Below are positions 14,101 through 24,316 of a stretch of 64,000 nucleotides of DNA, piece after piece. The stretch is from Lithospermum erythrorhizon (Eukaryota > Streptophyta > Magnoliopsida > Boraginales > Boraginaceae). The stretch lies in NCBI GenBank assembly GCA_019722365.1, contig JADFUC010001995.1, positions 620,001 to 684,000 of the forward strand. The letters run 5' to 3'. How positions within the stretch are numbered: the first letter of the stretch is position 1; every line of letters begins with the position of its first letter. The notes beneath the pieces were generated by a model, which saw only the letters and a list, made by a program, of their open reading frames with translations, was not told the DNA's origin and did no database searches. The translations under genes and the position numbers were made by a program.

Positions 14101-14480
14101 CTGAAGCAGAATATCGAGCAATGGCTCATGGAGTTTGTGAAGTGATATATGGGTCAAAAGATTATTTGAGGAACTCGATATGAAATTTGATGGACCAATC
14201 CAACTCTCTATGACAATTAGTCGGCCATCAGCATTCTTGTCTTATACTGACATAGTCAGACAAAACATAGAAGTGGACGACATTTCATCTAGGAAAAAAT
14301 TGAAGGCAAAATTATAGAAATCACTCATGTTCCTACAGGACAACAAGTGGCGGATATTCTCACCAAAGGACTATCGAGAAACAATATAGTATTATTTGAC
14401 AGTTGATTCATCGATATCTGCCGTCTGACTTGAAGAATTATTGCGATATAAGCCAGTTATTATATTTATGGAAAGGATTT
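11101..14480 (+). mobile_element. Degenerate Ty1/copia retrotransposon (polyprotein remnant)
   Basis: Polyprotein fragments occur in the copia order (integrase before reverse transcriptase) but are spread over all three plus frames with many stops. About 11101-11450 is a pre-protease piece (VKVANGSSILIKGG). 11670-11930 holds the GAG-pre-integrase motif LWHYWLGHLNFQYLHKLFP and the start of integrase. 12150-12520 is distal integrase (SLKTFGCTAFVHIYSPY). 12900-13420 carries reverse transcriptase (EEEVYMIQPRV, VLYGLKQSPRAWFNRFSKE). The YVDDIIVTGND catalytic box lies near 13480. RNase H (RSTSGYCILVWGNLVTW, ARSSAEAEYRA) is near 14000-14130, and the end motif THVPTGQQVADILTKGLS at 14325-14380. It cannot encode an active element. 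The RNase H part contains a local 24-bp repetition. No intact 5' LTR was found, so the left boundary is only the first recognisable coding trace. Confidence 0.9.
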
Positions 14481-14716
14481 GTTATATAAATTAGCATTAT
14501 TGTTTTATTCCTTGATTGATTTTATAGTTGTTAGGAATTTATTATTTCCTTAAATAGATTAGCTGACTTCTGTATAAATATGTACCATACGTCTTTAATA
14601 AAAACACAAGAGAATATATCTTCTCACAAATTCACATCTTTTTCTATATATACCCATTACTAATTTAATAATGTAGCAAAGAATAAGAATATAACTAATC
14701 ATCAATTTCTCCTACA
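14480..14716 (+). repeat. Putative 3' LTR of the copia remnant
   Basis: Directly after the polyprotein end and a short purine tract (GGAAAGGA, 14470-14477) comes TGTTATATAAATTAG, a plausible LTR start. Inside are TATAAATATG near 14572 and AATAAAAACACAAGAG near 14598, matching the TATA and poly(A) layout of short copia LTRs. The right end is uncertain; I placed it at CTCCTACA, but it may fall earlier. No 5' partner was found for comparison. Confidence 0.4.
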
Positions 14717-15055
14717 CTGCTACACACCTCATATTATGAACTAAACTAAACTAATGCTCTTATTCCATTATTGGCCTGATCAGATGACTCCCATTTTGGT
14801 AACATCAAAATATAGGTGGATAAAGAAAAATGGACATTATATTACACAATTCAAATAGATTCGTCTATTGACTTATTAGTAGAGTTACTATAATACATGT
14901 AACATGTAGTAAATAGATGGCCAAAAAGTACATGAAAGCATCTGAAATATACTTCCAGGTTTTATTACTCAAGACATGATCAAAATCGTCAGTAGCCTAG
15001 TGTTGAGATTCTTATATATTTGAAGAGAAGCAGATCAGATCAAGACTATTGACTT
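14717..15055. other. Intergenic, copia flank and PSY gene 3' UTR
   Basis: AT-rich sequence without a coding frame. The right half probably holds the 3' UTR of the minus-strand PSY peptide gene that ends at 15056. Confidence 0.4.
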
Positions 15056-15736
15056 TCAGGGGTTTCTACCCCCTCTTCTTCCTCTTGGATCATGCTTAGG
15101 ATTTGGTCGTGCGTCATCATAATCTAGAACTGCATCAAGCATCAGAAGCTTCCTTGAATGAACATGCACTCCATTCTCCTGATAGCAGAATATGTGAAAT
15201 GAATGTTACTAGTGGGTTTGTGTGTGTTTTGGAGAGAATGTGCTATATATTTAAAAATTAAAAGGGTCTATCCCCTGACCCTTCTCCTTATCTTTTTCAA
15301 TAATACCCAAGTTATTGTCCACAGGTGACTGCATTGCCAGACCTTATTAAATTATATAGGCAGTATAAGATCATTACAAATTAGTCCCTACCCTTCAAAT
15401 AGAAGTTATGGCTAGAATTGTTACTTTATTCATTGAATATGAAGGGTGCAATACAAACTATCATATGTTCAACCATATTTGTTGTGGTGACTTATATTTA
15501 TCCTCTATATTGTGAAGGGCATAGCCATTTACCTTATAGATCGAGTATAACGGCTCTTCACAATCACTGTTATCTCCCAAGCCTTCAACTGTGTAGGGTA
15601 CATAATTAGCACCATACAAAACTACATAAACCAATATTTAATCTTGTCTGTAGATAGTGGAACTACTAATCAACTTACCTGAAGACATGATGATGAGAAC
15701 TAAAAAGAAAAACAGAACGGTGCTCTTAAGATTCAT
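15056..15736 (-). CDS. PSY-family secreted sulfated-peptide precursor
   Basis: Precursor of a plant PSY-type peptide hormone, a secreted short peptide sulfated on the Tyr of a DY motif; in Arabidopsis PSY peptides act through leucine-rich repeat receptor kinases to balance growth and stress. Three exons fit with matching phases: 15736-15679, 15588-15533 and 15178-15056, encoding 78 residues. Exon 1 is a clear signal peptide (MNLKSTVLFFFLVLIIMSS). Exon 2 is a short acidic spacer (EGLGDNSDCEEPLYSIYK). Exon 3 has HSRKLLMLDAVL and then the core DYDDARPNPKHDP, followed by a basic tail ending GGRNP. The core matches the DY..P..NPKHDP signature shared by PSY peptides and bacterial RaxX. The Tyr after Asp is the expected sulfation site. 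The middle exon was found by splice signals and by the need to restore frame, and is less certain than the others. Confidence 0.78.
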
Positions 15737-17365
15737 GGCAATTGTTATTTTTCTTGCAAGCTTTGTGCTATACGATCTATAAGCTTCAAAGTTATGACTT
15801 ATGAGTTGCAAGAGGAAGAGATAATGGGGAACTCCTTTTATACATGGGAAGTAAAGGGATTGGGACATGAAAGCTACAGTCCTCAACTTCTGATGGTGCA
15901 TTCCAACCCATTATATGTACAATGATGATATATGCATTAACTATTTGCCACAACAGAGAAGTCAACTGCACTGACATCAAATTAGAAGCAGTAATATGTA
16001 TGTGGTCATCTTGTTCAGTATCTTGCATGCCTAAAAAATTAGGTCATTTTCTGATCAGCAAGCTATCGTTTTGTTTTTCGTGTCTACTTTTCATATAAGT
16101 CAATGTGCTTCTATTTCTCCCATCTTTATAATGCGTTTTGAAAGTTGAGTGTCAGTTTGTTTGATGTTCCAAATACTTTTTAAGACTTGGTTCTGATACT
16201 ATTGTGATAATGATATGCAGCAGGGCATATATAATTCACTGGAGCAAGCAGAAGTGGCTGAAAATTTTGTCAGAAACACGCACTCCATAAATTGGTATGC
16301 ATTTTCTTTCTTCTTTTTATGCATTTTAAACAAAGTATATAACTAGACTTAATTTAACAAGTCATATAACATAGGTACACAAAATTTATAAAATAGATTT
16401 CGTATAGTTGTTTATTGCCTTGAAGGGGTATGCTGTACTTCGATCTCTTCCAAGTGTCCCTTAACCCCTCATATTTCTGCAATTGGGAAAAAAACAACAC
16501 ATTCTATGGTGGCTCTTATGCACATTCTTTTATGCGTTCGTCACTAACTCAAGTCAACTGAATGAGAGGGAGACAGTAAAATGATGTGCAGTGGCCTACA
16601 AATGAAATCAATGGAAATGGATACTGAGGGGACGAAAACAGTTGAACCATTATCCAGGGCACTACAAAAAGTTAAGATTACAAGTCGAAATCCTAAGGCT
16701 TTTGGCATAGTGATTTTAGCACCAGGAAAATTATATTCAAATCTTGAAAATAAATTATAGAACTGCACTCATTTTAATATTATCGAAGTGTATTTTCATT
16801 TTGCATATGAATATGTTTTGAACAATAACTGGGGGCTATAGATTACAGTTTTAGGGCTGGTATTGTTAATGAGAATCAGATCCCTTTGGGAGTGAAACAG
16901 CAGGAAGTGGTACTCTGTATTTGTAGTTATATTTTTATTGCAAGTATATAAGACCTCTGGATACTCAACGTTAGCGTTGGCATCATTTTCGAAAGTTAGC
17001 TCTTCCCTCTAGTCGTAGAGGTCTGTGTACCTTGTTAACCAAAACCTATAGGCTATAATGGCTCTTATTCTGAATTTCGTGTACCCTTAAGTGACCATAT
17101 AATTGTCTGTAATCTATTTATAAAAAGGAAAGCTCAGTCAAAAACCTTCTTATAAAGAACAATGAATTGTTTCCCCTCATTTGCTTCTAAGAATAAGACT
17201 AGGTTGGGTCGATTTTCGCTTCGACTGTCCACTTATACGAAACTTAGCTGCGCTAAAATGTTAATATCTCCATTTGCATTTCTTTGCATCCTCTGATGGT
17301 GGTGTGACGGATTTTGGCGAGGAACTAGAGCTTGGTGTGGTCTACATCTACCCTTGTCACGATTT
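15737..17365. other. Intergenic region upstream of the PSY gene
   Basis: About 1.6 kb without a supported gene. It contains the PSY promoter side (15737-16030). Near 16190 lies TTGGTTCTGATACTATTGTG, which resembles the reverse complement of a retrotransposon initiator-Met primer-binding site (TGGTATCAGAGC). Short open frames here show no family similarity. Confidence 0.4.
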
Positions 17366-17640
17366 CTTTTGGATTAAAACATTTGGGCGAGAGTGCGGGG
17401 ATGTCGGCCTCCGGCCCCCACTAGCTTCATGCCGAGGGACGCCCAGCGGTTCTTGGGCCGGATTGGCAGGGCCCGAGGGCGTGATATGTCGCAAATCGCT
17501 CGTCTTAACTCCGTATGTACAAACTCTGATTTCTTGGGTAATTTGGATTCCAGGTGTGTTGAGGTCTCGGCATGCTTCGAGATTACCTAGGCAGGCCACG
17601 ACAAAAGTCTATCGCGATCGGCTCCATTAGATAGAGTTAG
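17366..17640. other. GC-rich island of unknown origin
   Basis: In a window that is mostly about two-thirds A+T, roughly 17380-17520 is strongly GC-rich and CpG-containing (for example CCGGCCCCCACTAGCTTCAT and GGGCCGGATTGGCAGGGCCC). Short frames on both strands overlap here but resemble no family I know. It may be a fragment of a young or unmethylated insertion. Confidence 0.35.
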
Positions 17641-19100
17641 TATTTGTCGAATAATGTCGACTTAGTATTTGTATGGAAAAAAAAAGCATTACCTTTCACG
17701 GGAATAAATGAAGGGTATTAGTAGAGAATCTTAAGAAACATCTCGAGGAGATGGTGGCGTGTCGGCTACCTTGTCTTTGACAAATATCTTACGAAGGGAA
17801 TAAATGAATTCTTTTGTCTTCTCTATTGGACTCGAGAAATGGGCCGATAGGAAGCCCCATTATTTATTTATTTATATTAGATGGGTTTCAACAAAAGTTG
17901 TTACGGATTATGATCCAATTATTAAAAAAGAAATCAATTGCCATAAAGAAAAAGAGCTACAAATTATAATGTGATTTATATGATGGCTCGTGGCTTGATA
18001 AAGACGAAAGAGTATGAGGCAATAACATGATACCATGCAACATAATGTCAAATCATTGAGCCAATAGACATGTACTGTACTCTGCATGGCAATGTTAGGT
18101 CAAAAGAATCAATTTCTCAGTTTCAATTTTGGTCATAATTGGTTAGTAGATCATCCCCCCTTCCCAACAAGTCTATAGATAAAAATGAGGGAGGGGGGGT
18201 AGTGATGGGAGAAAGGTATCACAGAAAAAGAATTGTCTCATAAAATTGCATTGAAGAGATTATATCGATGATCCATGTGAGAATTCGAAATGAAGCTTAA
18301 GCTCAATGTTTAACCAATTCCAAACAAACACACTAGTGACTGAAATCTCATTAAGAGAACTAAAGGTTACTTCCATTCAATTTATATTAATTAATATTTT
18401 CCCTTTTCTTGTCGAATTTCACTCTCAATAACTTTCAAATACATTGTAATAAATTAATGCCTGTAGAAGTGTTTGAAAACAAATTTAATAACATCAAATT
18501 TATTTTACTAAAATAAAAATTAGATTATTAAAGATTATGTTTCATAGCACAATCATTAAAGAAGTTGGTTGGGAGAGAATAGCATTCATGTCCTATATTA
18601 CGGTTCATGCTGATAGGAAATATTTCAAGCTGTGAATTCTTTCATTAACATAAAACAACTCTTTCATTGATAGAATAAAACAATTTGATACAAATAAATG
18701 AGAAATCTGCCAAAAACTGAAGCACGGCAGCAAATAAAACAACCTCATCCGTGAAGATTCCTCAGAGCTATTTGCACTTTGCATGTTACCATAATATGAC
18801 AATTTAAATATCGACTCTCAAAAGACTTGAGAGAATTGAAATATGATTACATAGAGCAAAATGGTTTAAAAATCCCTTGTACTCTTTAAAACCAAAAAGG
18901 ACAGCACACATGAACTCTATGGATGCACAATGTTTTGGAACTCTAATTGTGAACACCTAAACTCGAAAGGTATGAATCGAAGTAACAATGAATGATGCAA
19001 ATGAAATGCCCCCACCCCCCCTGTAAGTATGTCGGAAAGAAAAATGAAATGAACAATATGATATGCAATTTAAATGAGACGCTACTGATGGAACAGACAG
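17641..19100. other. Intergenic region downstream of KPNB1
   Basis: AT-rich sequence with no supported gene. Scattered homopolymer tracts occur (G7 near 18192, C6 near 19013). The right end merges with the probable KPNB1 3' UTR. Confidence 0.4.
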
Positions 19101-19592
19101 AAAAAGTTTGAATTATAAATATTAGAAAGAGTGATGCTGGAGTGACTGGAGAGCGTTTTCATGGCAACCGACAACTATGCAACCTCCTTGGACCCCTTGG
19201 AGAAAAATGACAGGACCCACACAGAAAAAGGGCATCTGGTAGAACAAGTCGACCAGCACATGCATGCACCAGACACCATCTTGTTTATACAACATACCAT
19301 TGAAGTCCTGCTCCTCCCAATTTCTCCCCTCCATGGCAGACAGTTTAATATATCATTGCTCAAGATCTCTCCAAACAGTTCCATTAAGCCATCTGCACCA
19401 CCACTCCAGTGCAAAACAAAAGAACCCAACCCCCAGTGCTGATGCATGAGTTAGCAACAACTAGAAGACTCCAGTTGTCTGTAAATGGTAATGACTTGAC
19501 ATGTTGATGCAATCTTCGACCCTGACTCGACACAACCATATGCATGCATGGACACCAGAAAAGTAAAACTATGTACCAAGTACTGAACAGAT

Positions 19593-22292
19593 TCAACCAG
19601 AAATTGCACGGGTGATGGCCAACTTAGCCCAATCAGCTGATTCTTTAATCAAATGGTCATCTGAGGACAAGCACTCCCTCAAAAAGTCTTGGCATGACAT
19701 AGATTGCTGAATTAAAGAACTAGCGTTACCTCCCAAAGTATCAGCCAGGTCACCCAAAACTCCAATAGCAGTTTTCATCACCACATCATCCCTGAAAAAA
19801 AAAAAACAAGATAAATTGTGAGAAAGTCAATCAAGCAACAAAATGAGACCAGACAATAATGCAAGCTGTTCTCACATGTCTTTCTCCATGTAGATGCTAT
19901 CCAGGAATTGTAGAATGTGCGGTGCATAAGGAATCAGCAGCTGTGTCTTGGGAGAGTTTTTAAAACCTTGGAAGATCCCAGAATATGCCTCCAAAATCCC
20001 ATTTCTCAGAAGATTGGTGTAGTCAAGAATTTCATCATCTGCACCTGATGTGTGTGAAGATAACTCTGCAGCACTCTGGAGCATTGGCATGGCATACATC
20101 AAATACTTCTCAAAATTCTCTCCGATAGCTAGTGCTATGTCACCAATGCAAGAAAAGATTGGAGGCTTAACAGATCGGTGCAATTGGTTGCTTGTCAAGT
20201 CTTTGAGGAGCTGAGTCATAATGCCATCACAATAAGGAAGAACTTTGTCCTCTAGAGCTCTACATATATCACCCACAACACCAACTGTTACAGCACACAC
20301 TTGATACTCCTCAAAGTTCTGAAGACCCATTTCCAGGTACTTATAAAATTCATTCATGTACTTAGCAAAATCGGGACCTGTTACATAAGCCAAAGCTCCA
20401 ATGGCAAGCATCGCTTCCTCATGAACAGTAGCACTTCTACAAGCAAAAACTCGAAGGAAAAGATTCATGATGTTGTCGGCATGCTGCATAAACGCATACT
20501 TGGTGGGTTCTGATGCTCCTAGTTTTTGAATAATGACTTGTAAGCACCCACAGAGAAGGCCCTGCAGTTCATTCTGCTTCTCTCTTTCATCAGTTGACAT
20601 CTTCTGCGATTCCAGAGTCTGATGAAGCTCCATCATGATGATGGGAACTAGTTGCATCACCATAGGAGCTGTCTCATCAGTGGAAGATCTAACTACTTCA
20701 TTTAGTGTCTCATAAGCTGCTGACCTAAGTCGTGACTCCCCCGCATCATCTCTGTGAGTAGCAGTAAGAAGGGACTGAACAATCTCCTGGAAATATGGAG
20801 TTAAGGGAGACGATGGACCTACATCCTCATAACCTTGAGCGAGGAAGTATAGTGCACCACACGCCTTTTCAGCGACATTTGGGGAGTCCTTCATGCTCTG
20901 TAAAAGAACTGCAACTATTTGCTGGCAATTTGCAGGAGTAATAATTGGTGTCTCCACCGTGGAACCATGCAGAAACTCAAATATCCTTCCCAATGTCCAG
21001 GCCGTTGTGTCTTTCACATGACTATTTGGATCTTGTGTTAAGGCAGTAAGCATAAAATTAAGAGCAACATTGACAATGGGGGTCAACTTGTCAGGAGATG
21101 GACCTTCCAATATGGAGCCAAATGCATAAGTGGCACCTTCCCTTTGCCTCCAATCTTCCTTCGCAATATTTGCTTCAATGAAAGGTAATACTAGTGGTAC
21201 AATATCATCCCCCACTGTCCGCGCAACCAAACCCAAGCAAGTTCCACCAGCCATAGCAATATTCCAAGCACCTTCATCCTGATCCTGGTCTTCTTCTTGC
21301 TTAAGTAATGTCTCCAACAGAAGAGGAACTAGAGCAGGGAGAGCCTGCTTGATAAAATAGTAGCAAGGAACTTCTGAATCTGCAGTGAAATCGCCCCCAT
21401 ACTCTTCCAAAATATCTATCTCCTCGTCACAGATAGAACTCCAGAATTCGATGGCTTGAAGAGCAACAGACTCGTCATCTTCCCGAACAGCTTTTGCAGT
21501 AATATTAAAGATGTCTTGGATGTATGGGGTCAATTTATCATAATAAGTTGACGCAATGGACACTAGGCATTCGAAAGCAGCTTGTCGGATCTTAACTTCT
21601 GGGGATAAAGTTGCCTCACAAACAACTCTCATAATATAATCACGCTCCATATCATTGGAGAAGTTTGCCTGAGCAAAGCTAAGAGCATTATACAATGACT
21701 TTGTTGCTGCAAGCCTGACATCATTGTTACCTTCATTTGCATTCATACCTTGAACAACTGCTGTCAATATCTTGTTTACTTGTTCCTGCTCTACAGCATC
21801 TGGTGAAACTTCTTCACACAGATAACCAAGAGTTTCCAGAGTAGCTTGCTTCACATGAGCAGGAACCTGATGAACATTTGATAGGAGAGATCCAATCAGC
21901 TCAGGCCATTGTTTCTGTGGCACCTCAATGCCCGCAACCTTTGCAACAACTTGTGAAGCAGTGGACCTCGCATCCGAAACTGGAGATGAGAGGGTCTGTA
22001 ACAAGCATGCCTTGATCTGGCTCTTCACAGGAACATCTAATGATAACCATCGTTGCACAAGTTCAAATTTTCTGTGCTGCTCTTTGGCATCCACAGCATT
22101 TTTAAGAATCAGTCCAGCTAATCTACGACTGTCAACTGGGTTATTGTCACTGGCGAGCTCCCCGGAAAGTGATAGCAGAAAACCAGGAAGGTTTTGTTCC
22201 TGAAACTGTTTCAGCGTCTCTTCCGCTTGTTTACGCACTGATGAATCGACGGACTGAGCATTTAAAAGGACCTGGGTAACTTCCATCGCCAT
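19593..22292 (-). CDS. KPNB1: Importin subunit beta-1
   Basis: Karyopherin beta-1, the nuclear import receptor that binds importin alpha or cargo, crosses the nuclear pore and releases cargo on Ran-GTP binding. The Arabidopsis orthologue also affects ABA and drought responses. Two coding exons, 22292-19876 and 19791-19593, are joined at MEKDM/DDVVMKTAIG and give 871 residues, the family length. The start MAMEVTQVLLNAQS is the conserved plant N-terminus; an upstream in-frame ATG at 22310 lies in the leader intron and is not used. HEAT repeats run throughout: an IBN_N domain at about residues 23-103, the acidic loop KQEEDQDQDEGAW near residue 340, and conserved segments such as HVKDTTAWTLGRIFEFLHG. 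The frame is intact with no disruption. A 5'-UTR intron runs from 23161 to 22300, so transcription starts near 23.2 kb. The probable 3' UTR runs down to about 19.1 kb. Confidence 0.97.
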
Positions 22293-23200
22293 ATACGTTC
22301 TAAAATGCAACCAATGTCATATGTTAGAAATAACTAATTGTGCAGAACATAAATAGCAAGATAGTTTAATTTTCTAAACTAACAATTCAACACTAAGAAA
22401 GGATGTCAATTGAGGTGAATTTACCAATTTAATTTGATGTCGATAGCAACAAAATAATTAAAGCATAAGAAAATTAAATAAATAAAATTTTAGGGTAGAC
22501 ATATCAAGTTAAATGTGTCGCCAAAAGACCACCTACTAATAAAGAATCAAACAAATATACAATCGAACTACTGAACTAAGTGCCGATCAATCTCAAGTCT
22601 TATAGGGCTAATCTTAATCATTAACCCGACAACTATGCAAGCTCAATATAAAATCTTCGGAAGATCTTCCAACAAATATACAATCAAACTACTGAACTAA
22701 GTGCCGATTAATAAAAAAGCTGAATAAATCATCCAAAAATAATCGATCAAAACCCTAATTTAACAGCGCCAATCACTACCATCATTTGCTCAAACTCGAT
22801 CATTAATTATCATTACACATAAAAATCCTAAATCCATCCGATCTAACATAAATCCTCTTTAAACCAACTAACAAATCAAACTCACATTAAAACAATCAAA
22901 TCAAATTCACAATAAGGAAATTAAATAAAACAAAACGCATCAATAATACATAAACAAATCATATAATTGCTGATTAGATTTAAAAAAATAAATCAAATTA
23001 AATTAAAAACCAAAATCAGTATAAATAAAATAAATATAATATTTTTATATAAAATACTGAATTGATTAAAATAATGATTATTTAAGTATGGATCCAAGTA
23101 GAGGAAGCAAAAGCGGCGCGGATTCTGAAGAAATAACCTAAATGGAAGAGAGAGAAACAACCTGGAGGAGGGAGAGAGAGAGAGAGAGGGGAAGAAAATG
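22293..23200 (-). promoter_or_regulatory. KPNB1 5' leader with leader intron and pyrimidine patch
   Basis: On the minus strand the sequence CTCCTCCAG/GTTGTTTC at 23161-23162 fits a splice donor, and TTGCATTTTAG/AACGTAT ending at 22300 fits an acceptor. They leave seven leader bases in front of the MAMEV start codon and remove an 862-bp leader intron. The upstream leader exon contains a (CT)n patch (GA repeat on the plus strand, 23171-23189), a common core-promoter or leader feature in plants. Confidence 0.6.
23171..23190. repeat. GA/CT microsatellite in the KPNB1 leader
   Basis: About nine GA units on the plus strand, read as CT in the sense direction of KPNB1, within the presumed first, non-coding exon. 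Confidence 0.85.
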
Positions 23201-23863
23201 GGGACTGGAGGTAAAGCTGGAATTCAATTATGCAATTCTATATCTAACATTATTCTTTGCATTTTATAATCATTTCATTCGATTCAAATTAATTTGACGT
23301 TTAAATTTTTGAGTATTTTTGAAATTCGTTTAGTTATAGATAGATTCCTAATAATTATGAAGAGAAATATTTTAAAATTGAAATTTGATGCATTTTATTA
23401 TTTAACACTCCATAAGAAATTGATATATGGTATTATTGATTGAAATTCTTGTGTTGTGTATACATATTTCATAAACTAATTATACTTTTATTGTATACTA
23501 TTTTGGGCTTTGAGTAATCTTTGGACTTTTAAAGATGAAAATAGCAACAACTTATTTCTTATACCTCATATGATAATTTATGTTTAAAATTGATAACATG
23601 TCTCATAATTTTAACGAATGTTAGTGTCAATGTGTCATGGGTATTAGAGTAGAGAAAAAGATGATAATAATTAAATAAGGAAGTATAAAAATTTGATCTT
23701 TTAAGCCTTGGAATTAATTTGAACTCGAGCAAACAAAAAGGATTGAGTTTAAAACCTAATGGGTCACTGAGAGGTAGAGTTCGGACTCTTTAATTGGGTC
23801 TCGTTGATGCTATAAGGCCCAAAGTGAATAGCTTAGACCAGTCCAAGCCCAAAACACTCGACA

Positions 23864-24079
23864 TATATAAACTACCTATTTTTTAGGGAACACGTGGTTA
23901 TCACACTTCAAATTGATCAAATATTAAATTTATAGAAACCAAATATCATAAAATGTTTTGTCACATTTCCACCTTAGAGCAATGAATGATCATCACATGC
24001 TCTAGGCCAAAATCATCTCAATAAAATCATCAATATATCTCAATTGTCCCATTTTAATCCCAAGTTGGACAATTGGAAC
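23864..24079 (+). promoter_or_regulatory. Promoter and leader of the 78-residue protein gene
   Basis: TATATAA at 23864-23870 is a good TATA box about 215 bp before the start codon. A perfect G-box, CACGTG, lies at 23891-23896, close to the expected transcription start; G-boxes bind bZIP and bHLH factors. The use of both sites is inferred. Confidence 0.5.
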
Positions 24080-24316
24080 ATGGACAATTCAAATGGGACA
24101 TCGGAGGGGTTTGCTAGGTGGGTAGGGATGAGCGTCGCTGCTGCATTTTTCGCCTCATTGGATCGTTGTTCTTGCGTCAATCTCGCAACTTTTGAATCAG
24201 ATGATGAAGATTGTGAAGAGGTTAAAGGGCGTCCTATAATGTTTGCCAATTCGCAACATTCGTGTTCTATATCGTCTACCCCCAAATCCACCACCGTCGA
24301 TAAACTCCCTGTATAA
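24080..24316 (+). CDS. Conserved small plant protein of unknown function
   Basis: Intronless frame of 78 residues beginning MDNSNGTSEGFARWVGMSV. The first third has a weakly hydrophobic stretch, WVGMSVAAAFFASL, followed by a Cys pair (DRCSC), an acidic patch (ESDDEDCEE) and a Ser/Thr-rich tail ending KLPV. The hydrophobic core followed by a cysteine and acidic block resembles short uncharacterised plant proteins I recall, possibly encoded next to KPNB1 in Arabidopsis, but I cannot name it with certainty. The gene has a TATA box and G-box at a sensible distance and stands head-to-head with KPNB1. A minus-strand frame over the same bases is judged a shadow because it has no promoter or family features. 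No function is proposed. Confidence 0.6.
   Translation: MDNSNGTSEGFARWVGMSVAAAFFASLDRCSCVNLATFESDDEDCEEVKGRPIMFANSQHSCSISSTPKSTTVDKLPV

Noticed and set aside
17274..17630. Overlapping frames on both strands in the GC-rich island
   Set aside because: Open frames are expected by chance in GC-rich sequence, and no domain is visible.
19122..19449. Several overlapping short frames downstream of KPNB1
   Set aside because: They lie in the probable 3' UTR and contradict each other in frame and strand.
22293..22310. Upstream ATG giving six extra residues on KPNB1
   Set aside because: It lies in the leader intron, and the conserved plant start is MAMEVTQ.
24040..24294. Minus-strand frame opposite the 78-residue gene
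   Set aside because: The plus-strand frame has the promoter signals and a more protein-like pattern. The minus frame is treated as a shadow.
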